Assembly (NCBI RefSeq): GCF_000002075.1
Contig: NW_004798201.1
Coordinates: forward strand, 1-64,000
Origin: Aplysia californica
Taxonomy: Eukaryota > Mollusca > Gastropoda > Aplysiida > Aplysiidae
Reading direction: 5' to 3'
DNA length: 64,000 bases
Both the position numbers and the translations under genes were made by a program. The notes below the pieces were generated by a model that was not told the DNA's origin, ran no database searches, and was given only the letters and a program-made list of their open reading frames with translations. Shown piece by piece: positions 60,001 to 63,103 of this stretch (positions are counted from its first letter, which is position 1; every line of letters starts with the position of its first letter).

Positions 60001-63000
60001 TATACAATACATTACCAACACCTTGTGGTTACAGATAAACGTGAAGGAAACAAGACACACAGAGAGAGAAGAGAAAGTCAAAAATATGGAAAACTAGCTG
60101 GACCCCTTTCGATGAAAGGAATGATCGCTGCATTAACATCAACTGAAAGCCATTGTTCTACTATATTTACACTCTACTGGAATGGAGGAAAATTTTTTGC
60201 CAGATGCAAAAAATTAGAAGGTCTAGATAAAGAGATATATCAATTGATTCTCTATTCTGCTTTCATCAGTGCGCACGGCTAGTGAACAGAAATCTCGCTG
60301 GTTTACCAAGGCGTCTTAGAAGACGGACTTTCCCCAGGATTAGATCTAAACGGAGCTATTGAAAAACTGAATATTAAACTACAGTGATTTTAGGCTCCTC
60401 AATAAAACTGTGCACCCTTTAAATGATTCTGAACCACCGTTAATTTTTGTCAAATTCGAAAGTTAAGTGGTTGGGAAGTTTTAAGCGGCCAATGTGAGGA
60501 ACTATCACAAATATAATATGTATAGATATCATCGAAAATAGCCCCAAGGCAAATTAAGGACCAGACAGGTACAGGACAAGTGGGGGAAAAAAATGGTGTT
60601 AAAAGTTACCACGTCTCAGTGGGCAGCCTCCGTTATTTATTTCCACCAAAAGAGAGACAACTGTGCTCAACAGCTACTTATGTCATTAGCGCATCATGTC
60701 AAAGAAACGCCAACCCATTAACAACCCAATTGAACTACCAACCACACAAGTCATCATCATCATCATCATCAAAACCCGGCAAACCTAAGTTTTAACCCTT
60801 TGCCATCATATTTTAGTTTAGTTTTAGTAGAGGTTTCACGGCGCTCGCAACTGCATAAGGTCACATGAGCGCCAGAAGATTTGAGGTGTTACAAGAGAGT
60901 AACAAACATAAAAAAGAAAAAGGGGAGATAAGGACAATAGATGTTTGATAGAAAAGAAGAAGCAAACCACACCAGAGTACCCGCCAACCACCCACCATCA
61001 TATTTTGGGGAAAATCCAAAGAAACTGGGTGGTAAACATCGCCAATCGGTGAGAGAAGGCGGCAAAGTGTCAAGTACCGCAATTCCGCTCACCTATTTCG
61101 TGTCTGAATCTTCTGTAGGATTGTCTCCTCCAGCACATCAAAGCACTTCTCCTGAACAGACGTCTCTTTGTCCATCACTTGTGGCATGAGGCCAAACACC
61201 CAGGCTCTGGTGGAAGGGGAAATATCAATAAACACTTTTAGTTTTAGTTGAGGTTTTACGGCACTTGCAACACAATAAGGTCATGTAAGTGCCGAAGATT
61301 AGAGGTGTTACAAGAGAGTAACAAACACAAAAAATAAGGAGGGGGAGATAAAGACGATAGATGTTTGATAGAAAAGAAGAAGCAAACCACACAAGAGCAC
61401 CCGCCAGCGACCCACGATTAACACTTTTGCTGCCCGCTCTATACTTCTAAGAACACACACAGGCTCTTTGTTTTAGTAGAGTTTTTACGGCGCTCGCAAC
61501 TGCATAAGGTCATATGAGCGCCAAGGGGTGGATGTCAACAGAGAAGTCCTTACAGGGAATCAGACTTACTCTGCTCACCTCTCTAGCAATAAGGAAAAGC
61601 ATAAAGCCTGCTTCGACTATCAAGGCACCCCAGAAATAGCTGATCACAAGAGTGTGACAAACATACAAAAGAAGAGGAAAAATGACGATAGTAAGGATTA
61701 GGAAAGAAAAAGCAGCAGTTCCCTGTTGCAGTTCAGGCACAGTTATGAGCGTGACATTGACGAATCATCCTATTTACAATTACAATTCTACTGTGCACAA
61801 GAACTCGAGATGTTAATGCATACGAGACCCCCTATTCCTAGCAGGTACTTATACACAAACAAGGAACAACCTACTTCTGGAAATTGGCGTCCGTCGGGAA
61901 AGCCTCCAGCAGCTCTGCCAGACATTGCACCGCCTGCTTCCTCACAGAGAGGGCCGGGTCTCGGCAGCGTGACCGCAACACGTCCAGGTCCTGGGTTCGA
62001 GTTTGAGGAAAGAAACAAATCAACACAAATACGGCCAGGGTTTTTTTTGGGTACATTATGAGTAAGTAAGCGCTTTACGGCACTTGCAACACAATTAGGT
62101 CATATAAGTGCCGAAGATTAGTGGTGTTACAAGAGAGTAACAAACACAAAAAAGAAGGAGGTGAGAGAAAGTCGATAGATGTTTGATAGCAAAGAAGAAG
62201 CAAACCACACCAGAGCACCCGCCAACCACCCACTACAAGAGAGTAACAAACACAAAAAAGGAGGGGAGATAAAGACAATAGACGTTTCATAGGAAAGAAA
62301 AAGCAATCCACACCAGAGCACCCGCCAACCACCCACGGAGGAAAAGAGGAGGTGGTCGTTTACACGTTTACGGGGCTCGCAACTGCATAAGGACATATGA
62401 GCGCCAAGGGGTGGGTGTCAACAGAGAAGTCTTTACAGGGAATCAGACTTAGACTGCTCACCTCTCTAGCTTCAACAGCACAAGGTCTGCTTCGACTATC
62501 AAGGCACCCCAAAATAGCAGGTCACAAGAGAGTGACAAACATACAAAAGAAGTAGAGGAAAATGACAATGGTAAGGATCAGGAAAGAAAAAGCAGCAGTT
62601 CCCTGTTGTAGATCAGGCACAGTTATGAGCGTGACATGAGTCAGCCCATTTACAATTCTACTATGCTTGAACAAGAAATGTCCCCCCTTTGGGAATGGCC
62701 TAAAGACACTTCAGTCAGTGGCACTGCCCCAGTGGGTTGAAAATTCTGTGACCAGTATCGCTTTTGTGCACAGCTTTTAAACATGCACATGTGCCATCAG
62801 TACCAGACACAAAGCAAAGACCAATACTACGGTAGAAACAGCATCATCTGTTGTGATGAAAAAGAAAAAAAAACAACCCGAGCAGACTATTCACAAGAAA
62901 TAAACTGACAGACGCAAAATTTTTCTGAAACATTTCACTCACCTCGGATCGATAATCTGGCACTTCAAACTGAATGACCCGCTGCAACGCTTGGAGGGCA

Positions 63001-63076
63001 AATTTTCTCACCACCACTTTGGAATCCTGCGCGCGTCGTCGAAACATGGAGACGACACCCTCTGGATCAGGCAAAT
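27936..63076 (-). CDS. NCAPD3: Condensin-2 complex subunit D3, C-terminal ~1075 residues in 29 exons
   Basis: NCAPD3 is the HEAT-repeat subunit of condensin II, which with SMC2/SMC4, NCAPG2 and NCAPH2 compacts chromosomes in the nucleus. Each of the 29 exons has GT/AG borders, all 28 junctions keep phase, and most of the order matches human NCAPD3 from about residue 560 to the end. Key matches: [164 protein letters not shown]. Residues ~357-430 form a Ser/Gln/Asn-rich linker where human also has one. Residues ~357-730 are the Cnd1-type HEAT core. The last ~285 are disordered, rich in SP/TP sites, and end in basic RRSSRQRKV. Total coding length is 3230 nt. The upstream ~550 residues lie outside the window. 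No coding damage seen. Confidence 0.96.
28086..28202 (-). mobile_element. HP-SINE type A, truncated
   Basis: TATAGTAAGAGTTTTAAGGC then the internal hairpin with one arm altered. It ends at GAAGGAGAAGAGATCG, directly followed by another copy. Confidence 0.8.
28207..28335 (-). mobile_element. HP-SINE type A, truncated
   Basis: Second of two adjacent copies, with intact GTTACAAGAGAGTAAC. It ends in GGACAACAGACAT. Confidence 0.82.
28705..29132. mobile_element. MITE family with ~32-bp TIRs (complete copy)
   Basis: The ends are inverted over about 32 bp (TGAGGCAGCGCGGTGGAATC at left, its mirror at right). The inside holds GGCGGCCATTTTCTCACTAA and ATATCTCGACTTGTA. Four further partial copies lie in this gene. 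The flanks (ATATATGTG, CATATGTG) are too symmetric to read a clean duplication. Confidence 0.85.
29144..29764. mobile_element. 621-bp element with 25-bp TIRs
   Basis: TGCCTAAAGAAAGATACCAA (29144 on) is mirrored at 29740-29764 with one mismatch over 25 bp. AT-rich interior, no transposase. It sits between a TG-rich flank and a CA/TA microsatellite, immediately beside the previous MITE. Confidence 0.8.
29828..29864 (-). CDS. NCAPD3: NCAPD3 window exon 28 (37 nt)
   Basis: Encodes [13 protein letters not shown]. Human has QQWNVRSP at the same place. Donor GTGAGT. Confidence 0.88.
30275..30593. repeat. 32-bp satellite of nested half-units, ~10 copies
   Basis: The unit is GTCAGAACTCTACGCCAT plus GTCAGAACTCTATG, so the 18- and 14-bp halves are themselves related. 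All three forward frames stay open by chance of the repeat. Confidence 0.93.
30756..30935. mobile_element. MITE family 'CTGTCCCCGT', copy 2
   Basis: Ends CTGTCCCTGTCGTTTTATGC and GCATAAAACCACGGGGACAG. Flanks CATTAT and CTTTAT fit a 6-bp duplication with one change. Confidence 0.85.
31073..31154 (-). CDS. NCAPD3: NCAPD3 window exon 27
   Basis: Encodes [20 protein letters not shown] and HMPHPDA. Donor GTGAGT. Confidence 0.88.
31226..31293 (+). mobile_element. 3'-end fragment of a (AAC)n-tailed retroposon
   Basis: GGCATTGGACAGAAGAGCGA and GTTGCTGGATCAATAACAAC followed by AAC repeats. The same segment occurs inside the SINE at 14684. Confidence 0.6.
31340..31407 (-). mobile_element. RTE-like LINE 3' end, short
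   Basis: The minus strand reads a decayed [13 protein letters not shown]-like end followed by ATGATGAC, as in the copies at 35262 and 42063. Confidence 0.55.
31408..31671. mobile_element. TTAA-type MITE, family 2
   Basis: TTAACTCTTTAAGCCC at the left and GGGTTCAAAGAGTAAA at the right form imperfect inverted ends around a 264-bp AT-rich core. The TTAA edge suggests a piggyBac-like mover. Confidence 0.55.
31930..32272 (+). mobile_element. tRNA-derived SINE, copy 1
   Basis: Pol III-like head with A box (GGTGGCCAGGCTCTCGG) and B box (GGGTTCGAATCCC), then GTATCCTTGGGAAAGGCAC, and a 3' part AGTGTAAAGCGCATAGAGC ending in (ATT)n. Layout is that of a metazoan tRNA-SINE with a conserved centre. Confidence 0.88.
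32424..32519 (-). CDS. NCAPD3: NCAPD3 window exon 26
   Basis: Encodes [20 protein letters not shown] and [12 protein letters not shown]. Donor GTAAGC after a G run. Confidence 0.88.
32617..32647. repeat. Poly-G run (~26 G)
   Basis: Uninterrupted G tract after a T tract, directly before an HP-SINE. In NCAPD3 pre-mRNA it reads as poly-C. Confidence 0.9.
32648..32820 (-). mobile_element. HP-SINE type A
   Basis: TGTAAGAGTTTTACGGCACT through CACCCGCCAACCACACAC. The 3' tail is replaced by the poly-G/T tract. Confidence 0.85.
32953..33107. mobile_element. MITE family 'CTGTCCCCGT', copy 3
   Basis: CTGTCCCCGTGGTTTTATGC to AAAACGACGATGACAG. GTAAAA lies at 32947-32952 and 33108-33113, a perfect 6-bp target duplication. 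Confidence 0.9.
33281..33528. mobile_element. TTAA-type MITE (TTAACCCTATCCGTACG), copy 1
   Basis: Reverse of the other copies: CAACCTTATCCGTACGCCC at left, GTACGGATAGAGTTAA at right. Interior CAAAAAATCATTTTGACAGA is shared by all copies. Confidence 0.8.
33816..33999. mobile_element. MITE family 'CTGTCCCCGT', copy 4
   Basis: CTTTCCCCGTGGTATTATGC to CATAAAACGACGGGGACAG. CTTATA at 33810-33815 and 34000-34005 is the 6-bp target duplication. Confidence 0.9.
34360..34414 (-). CDS. NCAPD3: NCAPD3 window exon 25
   Basis: Encodes [18 protein letters not shown]. The RAISTP core is also found in human NCAPD3. Confidence 0.9.
34462..34642 (-). mobile_element. HP-SINE type A with perfect 12-bp TSD
   Basis: ACTATAATATAC flanks it at 34450-34461 and 34643-34654. 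Full-length body. Confidence 0.93.
34700..34985 (-). repeat. Dispersed repeat also found at 48155
   Basis: Inverted relative to 48155-48245, sharing GGAGAGAGCAACGGAGCATC and GTGCAGGGATGTTGCTTCCT. The minus strand reads [20 protein letters not shown]. Identity unknown. It could be a LINE ORF scrap. Confidence 0.5.
35066..35152 (+). mobile_element. HP-SINE type B fragment, antisense to NCAPD3
   Basis: CTGATTCATCAATGTCACGC, AACAGGGAACTGCTGCTTTT. One of only three genic copies against the gene's direction. Confidence 0.7.
35262..35405 (-). mobile_element. RTE-like LINE 3' end
   Basis: The minus strand encodes [20 protein letters not shown] and LYPDPG, then stop and ATGATGATG. This is the same C-terminal block as at 24200. 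Confidence 0.75.
35515..35589 (-). CDS. NCAPD3: NCAPD3 window exon 24
   Basis: Encodes [20 protein letters not shown] and GNTTE. Low complexity and phase 0 at both ends, so it could be skipped without frame loss. Confidence 0.8.
35648..35746 (-). mobile_element. HP-SINE type B, strongly 5'-truncated
   Basis: TTAGTAGAGGGTTTTACGGT to ATCTTTACAGGGATTCTGG. Keeps only the 3' hairpin and ~50 bp of body. Confidence 0.8.
35865..35940 (-). CDS. NCAPD3: NCAPD3 window exon 23
   Basis: Encodes [20 protein letters not shown] and SSPFRK, matching human ILNSVKKAVESKSRHRS. Confidence 0.9.
36383..36558 (-). mobile_element. HP-SINE type A with GC-form hairpin
   Basis: AGCGCTCGCAACTGCATAAG...GAGCGCC hairpin on a type A body that ends CCCATCAACCACCG. 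Confidence 0.84.
36567..36703. mobile_element. TTAA-type MITE, copy 2, next to a splice donor
   Basis: Half element ending GGGCGTACGGATAGGGTTAA. Its TTAA edge (36700-36703) lies 10 nt from the donor of NCAPD3 exon 22 (36713). Confidence 0.82.
36714..37021 (-). CDS. NCAPD3: NCAPD3 window exon 22 (disordered tail)
   Basis: 102 codons. It opens with a repeated motif, [20 protein letters not shown], giving TPV three times at about 8-9 residue spacing as possible proline-directed kinase sites. The rest is Pro/Ala/Ser-rich. A MITE ends 10 nt beyond its donor. Confidence 0.9.
37083..37172 (-). mobile_element. HP-SINE type A, truncated
   Basis: TTTTAGTAAGAGTGTTACGG to AAAGAAGGACGGGAGAAA, with a short deletion beside the 3' hairpin. 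Confidence 0.75.
37574..37752 (-). mobile_element. HP-SINE type A, full length
   Basis: TTTTAGTAAGTGTTTTACGG to CACCCGCCAACCACACACG. Small insertion in the hairpin loop (GGACATACATATAAGTGCC). Confidence 0.86.
37780..37912 (+). mobile_element. LINE 3' end with (AAG)n tail, copy 1
   Basis: Shared with 55995-56130. The 55995 copy reads [14 protein letters not shown] before a stop, then CAGACTTCAAGTGTGATGCG and AAG repeats. Confidence 0.6.
37948..38045 (-). CDS. NCAPD3: NCAPD3 window exon 21
   Basis: Encodes [20 protein letters not shown] and [13 protein letters not shown]. Last exon of the conserved helical core. Confidence 0.94.
38159..38800. repeat. ~49-bp satellite, 13 units
   Basis: The unit holds CCAAAACAATCACCCGTACA and AACAACCGTGTCCCACCTGG. 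Units vary by insertions of a few bases around CCACTTGG. Related single copies (GTCCAAGACAATCACCTGTA) at 34695 and 44395 suggest it grew from a pogo-like transposon end. It fills an NCAPD3 intron. Confidence 0.92.
39469..39553 (-). CDS. NCAPD3: NCAPD3 window exon 20
   Basis: Encodes [20 protein letters not shown] and KDYKNEVK. Donor GTGAGT. Confidence 0.94.
39673..40050. repeat. 31-34-bp satellite, ~12 units
   Basis: Unit AAATCAACCGAACTGGAAAA plus TTATTTGAGC, in the intron before NCAPD3 exon 20. Confidence 0.92.
40270..40612. mobile_element. MITE with ~32-bp TIR, one end lost
   Basis: Right end TGATTCCACCACGCTGCCTC present. Starts inside the element near GTCGAGATATTTGCGAAAG. Confidence 0.75.
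40794..40980 (-). mobile_element. HP-SINE type A, full length
   Basis: TTTAGTTTTAGTAAGAGTTT to CACCCGCCAAACACCCACAG. GA expansion inside the body. Confidence 0.86.
41025..41195 (-). CDS. NCAPD3: NCAPD3 window exon 19
   Basis: 57 codons: [19 protein letters not shown], then [20 protein letters not shown] and [16 protein letters not shown]. Phase 0 at both ends. Confidence 0.95.
41236..41420 (-). mobile_element. HP-SINE type A, diverged
   Basis: AAAAGTAAGAGTACGTTTTA, hairpin arms degraded, with a poly-G run at 41333-41349 where other copies have GGAGGGG. Confidence 0.75.
41587..41834. mobile_element. TTAA-type MITE, copy 3 (near complete)
   Basis: TTAACCCTATCCGTACATCG to GGGCGTACAGATAGGGATAA. 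Confidence 0.82.
42063..42130 (-). mobile_element. RTE-like LINE 3' end, short
   Basis: Minus strand [13 protein letters not shown], then stop and an ATGATGAC-like tail. Confidence 0.6.
42232..42321 (-). CDS. NCAPD3: NCAPD3 window exon 18
   Basis: Encodes [20 protein letters not shown] and [10 protein letters not shown]. Phase 0 at both ends. Confidence 0.94.
42419..42795 (-). mobile_element. tRNA-derived SINE, copy 2
   Basis: On the minus strand, GGTTGCCTAGTGGTTAGGCT (A box) and GTGGGTTCGAATCCCGTCAG (B box), then GTCCTTGGGAAAGGCAC and GCGCTATATAAATGC, ending in a ~37-nt homopolymer (A on plus). Confidence 0.88.
43015..43099 (-). CDS. NCAPD3: NCAPD3 window exon 17
   Basis: Encodes [20 protein letters not shown] and ITDKINKE. 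Acceptor GGGCGTTAG. Confidence 0.95.
43617..43686 (-). CDS. NCAPD3: NCAPD3 window exon 16
   Basis: Encodes [20 protein letters not shown] and LNTG. Matches human YNKFPQSEREKRLFSLKGK. Confidence 0.93.
43747..44106. mobile_element. MITE with ~32-bp TIR, right end lost
   Basis: TGTGAGGCAGCGTGGTGGAA at the left. Broken by a (GA)n run at 44106-44158. Confidence 0.75.
44106..44158. repeat. (GA)n microsatellite
   Basis: About 26 pure AG units, directly at the broken end of a MITE. Confidence 0.95.
44254..44358 (-). CDS. NCAPD3: NCAPD3 window exon 15
   Basis: Encodes [20 protein letters not shown] and [15 protein letters not shown]. Confidence 0.95.
44483..44826 (+). mobile_element. HP-SINE type B, antisense to NCAPD3
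   Basis: GTGCCACTGACTGAAGTGCC to GTAAAACCCTCTACTATATA. Internal segment around the GTCAC arm diverged. One of three antisense copies. Confidence 0.84.
44935..45310 (+). mobile_element. LINE C-terminal end (L2/CR1-like)
   Basis: Open frame 44952-45161 reads [20 protein letters not shown], then [20 protein letters not shown] and [16 protein letters not shown]. This is the usual C-terminus of L2/CR1/Rex-type LINEs. It is followed by TGTAAAGCGCTCAGAGCC and a TTTATTATAATTA tail. Confidence 0.8.
45533..45908 (-). mobile_element. HP-SINE type B, full length
   Basis: TAGTAGAGGGTTTTACGGCG to CAGTCAGTGGCACCGCCC, followed by a 22-bp poly-G run. GTCACAAGGGAGTGAC internal hairpin. Confidence 0.9.
46119..46453 (+). 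mobile_element. tRNA-derived SINE, copy 3
   Basis: GGTGGCCTAGTGGTTAGGCG and GGGTTCGAATCCCGTCAAGG, then a conserved centre and AGTGTAAAGCGCATAGAGCC with an (ATT)n tail. Confidence 0.9.
46695..46772 (-). mobile_element. HP-SINE type A remnant
   Basis: Only the 5' part is left: AGAACACCCACTAACCACCC preceded by AGAGGAAGCAAACAATATC. Confidence 0.5.
46799..46883 (-). CDS. NCAPD3: NCAPD3 window exon 14
   Basis: Encodes [20 protein letters not shown] and DSEEVRNL. Near identity with human EEFVKWKGSLFFRF. Confidence 0.95.
46925..47005 (-). mobile_element. SINE 3'-end fragment
   Basis: CATTTATACAGTACATATCC and TTTGCGCACTTTACAAG match the 3' part of the tRNA-SINEs. Confidence 0.5.
47495..47603 (-). 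CDS. NCAPD3: NCAPD3 window exon 13
   Basis: Encodes [20 protein letters not shown] and [17 protein letters not shown] triplicated block abuts its acceptor side. Confidence 0.95.
47625..47966. repeat. ~130-bp block in three tandem copies
   Basis: AGGATGCACTTGAATTAGTT occurs three times, each followed by TG repeats and AGCAATGACAAATCC. It begins about 20 bp from the acceptor of NCAPD3 exon 13. Confidence 0.85.
48252..48510. repeat. ~40-bp TG-rich satellite, 6 units
   Basis: Unit GTGAGAACACTCATATAGGA plus TGTGTGTGTGCATATCTGCA, just before the donor side of NCAPD3 exon 12. Confidence 0.85.
48535..48664 (-). CDS. NCAPD3: NCAPD3 window exon 12
   Basis: Encodes [20 protein letters not shown] and [15 protein letters not shown]. 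Donor GTGAGT. Confidence 0.95.
48717..48820 (-). mobile_element. HP-SINE type A, truncated (first of tandem pair)
   Basis: GCTTTAGTAAGAGTTTTATG to AAGTAGGAGAGAG. Hairpin arm changed (GGCACTT/AAGAGCT). Confidence 0.78.
48824..49010 (-). mobile_element. HP-SINE type A (second of tandem pair)
   Basis: AGTTTTAGTTTTAGTAAGAG to CCGTCAACCATCCACC. A TTAA-type MITE abuts it at 49011. Confidence 0.84.
49011..49256. mobile_element. TTAA-type MITE, copy 4
   Basis: TTAACCCTATCCGTACGTCA to GGGCGTATAGATAGGGTAAA. TTAA edge at 49011-49014. Ends ~50 bp from the NCAPD3 exon 11 donor. Confidence 0.82.
49307..49582 (-). CDS. NCAPD3: NCAPD3 window exon 11 (linker plus start of Cnd1 core)
   Basis: 92 residues. 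First a Ser/Gln/Asn/Glu-rich linker ([20 protein letters not shown]), then [15 protein letters not shown], matching human VIRAHAIITLGK. Confidence 0.95.
49726..49935 (+). mobile_element. RTE-like LINE 3' end with (GAT)n tail
   Basis: Close relative of 24060-24303: [20 protein letters not shown] and [12 protein letters not shown], then GAT repeats. High similarity implies recent activity. Confidence 0.82.
50095..50235 (-). mobile_element. tRNA-like SINE head
   Basis: Minus strand TACGGGTTAGGCGTTTCACC (A-box-like) and AAGTTCGATTCCCTTC (B box). No paired acceptor stem. Confidence 0.55.
50760..51060 (-). mobile_element. RTE-like LINE C-terminus, second subfamily
   Basis: [52 protein letters not shown]. 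It differs from the copies at 24000 and 49726, so at least two lineages were active. Confidence 0.8.
51109..51249 (-). CDS. NCAPD3: NCAPD3 window exon 10
   Basis: Encodes [20 protein letters not shown] and [19 protein letters not shown]. One of the most conserved blocks against human. Confidence 0.95.
51731..51865. repeat. 34-bp satellite, 4 units
   Basis: Unit AACAGTCACATTTCATTGTG plus CTCCTCATCCACAT. Single-copy flanks match 23767-23905 inverted, so the array grew inside a copy of that repeat. Confidence 0.85.
52069..52338. mobile_element. MITE with ~32-bp TIR, both ends lost
   Basis: From GTGTGGATTTTTCTGAAAAA to CATGCCCAAAAATTGACGAG. Same inside sequence as 28705-29132. Confidence 0.72.
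52368..52735. repeat. (GGAA)n tracts enclosing two partial copies of NCAPD3 exon 9 end
   Basis: Purine tracts alternate with GTTGAGGATGACACTGGACA and CATGTAGGACG, which are the last ~45 nt of exon 9 (52766-52886) plus its donor. The two extra copies are at about 52483-52528 and 52619-52664, with a period of about 137-140 bp. Confidence 0.88.
52766..52886 (-). CDS. NCAPD3: NCAPD3 window exon 9
   Basis: Encodes [20 protein letters not shown] through [11 protein letters not shown]. The donor is GTACTA. The last ~45 nt of this exon, with its donor, are copied twice in the following intron. Confidence 0.92.
52967..53168 (-). mobile_element. HP-SINE type A with 10-bp TSD
   Basis: AAAAGTCAGT at 52957-52966 and 53169-53178. 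The 3' tail is (TTTTAG)n on the plus strand, i.e. CTAAAA repeats in sense. Confidence 0.9.
53928..54142 (-). mobile_element. HP-SINE type A with poly-G expansion
   Basis: GTTTTCGTAAGTGTTTCGCG to CATCCGCCAACCATCCAC. The usual GGAGGGG segment has grown to about 25 consecutive G (54040-54064). Confidence 0.85.
54357..54433 (-). CDS. NCAPD3: NCAPD3 window exon 8
   Basis: Encodes [20 protein letters not shown] and VITVSQ. Donor GTAAGT. Confidence 0.92.
55166..55264. mobile_element. MITE family 'CTGTCCCCGT', copy 5, truncated
   Basis: CTGTTCCCGTCGTTTTATGC present, right half missing. Followed at once by LINE-like sequence. Confidence 0.75.
55265..55560 (-). mobile_element. LINE C-terminus (Jockey/RTE-like relic)
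   Basis: [61 protein letters not shown] common invertebrate LINE end, not a host gene. Confidence 0.78.
55705..55797 (-). CDS. NCAPD3: NCAPD3 window exon 7
   Basis: Encodes [20 protein letters not shown] and [11 protein letters not shown]. Donor GTGAAA. Confidence 0.92.
55995..56130 (+). mobile_element. LINE 3' end with (AAG)n tail, copy 2
   Basis: [18 protein letters not shown] then stop, CAGGACGGCCCAATTTATGA and AAG-like tail. Confidence 0.65.
56568..56762 (-). mobile_element. HP-SINE type A with 10-bp TSD
   Basis: AGAAGAGATG at 56558-56567 and 56763-56772, full body. The tail side is an A run on plus (T run in sense). Confidence 0.9.
56837..56896 (-). mobile_element. HP-SINE 60-bp 5'-truncated insertion with perfect TSD
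   Basis: Only the 3' hairpin and tail are present (GTTTTAGTAGAGGTTTTACG to ATGAGCGCCAT). ACAGGATGAG flanks it at 56827-56836 and 56897-56906. 5' truncation with a target duplication is the signature of LINE-driven insertion. Confidence 0.92.
57463..57562 (-). CDS. NCAPD3: NCAPD3 window exon 6
   Basis: Encodes [20 protein letters not shown] and [13 protein letters not shown]. The donor GTCGGC is unusually weak, but the phase and the next exon support it. Confidence 0.92.
57642..57822 (-). mobile_element. HP-SINE type A with ~12-bp TSD
   Basis: GAGCTGTGGTTT before and GAGCTGTAGTTT after, one change. Full body. Confidence 0.88.
57962..58133 (-). mobile_element. HP-SINE type A with TSD
   Basis: CTGGCATCT near 57938 and CTAGCATCT near 58133. 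Hairpin GGGAGTTAC changed on one side only. Confidence 0.84.
58188..58296. other. Assembly gap (109 N)
   Basis: Lies at the left end of a MITE (58297 on) inside an NCAPD3 intron. Confidence 0.98.
58297..58655. mobile_element. MITE with ~32-bp TIR, left end in gap
   Basis: CATTTTCCCGCAGGTTTGGG to TTGACGAGAGCCTGCCTCAC, with part of the terminal repeat deleted. Confidence 0.75.
59071..59173 (-). CDS. NCAPD3: NCAPD3 window exon 5
   Basis: Encodes [20 protein letters not shown] and [14 protein letters not shown]. Donor GTATGT. Confidence 0.93.
59267..59311 (+). mobile_element. HP-SINE 3'-end scrap, antisense to NCAPD3
   Basis: GGCGCTCATATGACCGTAAA ACC then CTAAAACTAAAAAG. The second hairpin arm is deleted. 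Confidence 0.75.
59862..59930 (-). CDS. NCAPD3: NCAPD3 window exon 4 (69 nt)
   Basis: Encodes [20 protein letters not shown]. Short exon found by phase and by its match to human AWALLTLLTTES. Acceptor TTTATCAG, donor GTAAGA. Confidence 0.88.
60820..60998 (-). mobile_element. HP-SINE type A with GC-form hairpin
   Basis: TTTAGTTTTAGTAGAGGTTT to ACCCGCCAACCACCCACC. Hairpin GGCGCTC/GAGCGCC on a type A body. Confidence 0.87.
61093..61206 (-). CDS. NCAPD3: NCAPD3 window exon 3
   Basis: Encodes [20 protein letters not shown] and [18 protein letters not shown]. Donor GTGAGC. Confidence 0.94.
61240..61429 (-). mobile_element. HP-SINE type A with 9-bp TSD (reference for AT-form hairpin)
   Basis: AACACTTTT at 61231-61239 and 61430-61438. 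3' hairpin GGCACTT (61260-61266) with AAGTGCC (61287-61293). Internal hairpin GTTAC (61307-61311) with GTAAC (61318-61322). Confidence 0.92.
61469..61800 (-). mobile_element. HP-SINE type B (reference for GC-form hairpin)
   Basis: 3' hairpin GGCGCTC (61489-61495) with GAGCGCC (61516-61522). Body through GAACTGCTGC-type sequence to ACAATTCTACTGTGC. The 5' ~70 bp are missing. Confidence 0.9.
61875..61990 (-). CDS. NCAPD3: NCAPD3 window exon 2
   Basis: Encodes [20 protein letters not shown] through DANFQK, matching human DPAVSVRKQALQSL. Confidence 0.95.
62062..62232 (-). mobile_element. HP-SINE type A (first of tandem pair)
   Basis: AGTAAGCGCTTTACGGCACT to CCGCCAACCACCCAC, immediately followed by a partial copy. 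Confidence 0.88.
62233..62336 (-). mobile_element. HP-SINE type A 5' part (second of tandem pair)
   Basis: Starts inside the internal hairpin (TACAAGAGAGTAACAAACAC) and runs to ACCCGCCAACCACCCACGG. Confidence 0.84.
62366..62734 (-). mobile_element. HP-SINE type B, full length
   Basis: ACACGTTTACGGGGCTCGCA to ACTTCAGTCAGTGGCACTGC. Internal hairpin GTCAC (62521-62525) with GTGAC (62532-62536), the paired variant of the type A form. Confidence 0.91.
62943..63076 (-). CDS. NCAPD3: NCAPD3 window exon 1
   Basis: HEAT segment with [20 protein letters not shown]. Starts with two carried nucleotides, and the donor is GTGAGTGA. Its acceptor lies ~30 nt from an HP-SINE 3' end. Confidence 0.93.
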
Positions 63077-63103
63077 CTGGGGAACGTCCCAATGTTTCAG
63101 GTT

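Noticed and set aside
61240-61429. Self-cleaving ribozyme in HP-SINE
   Set aside because: I looked for a hammerhead core (CTGATGA plus GAAA) near the hairpins and found none.
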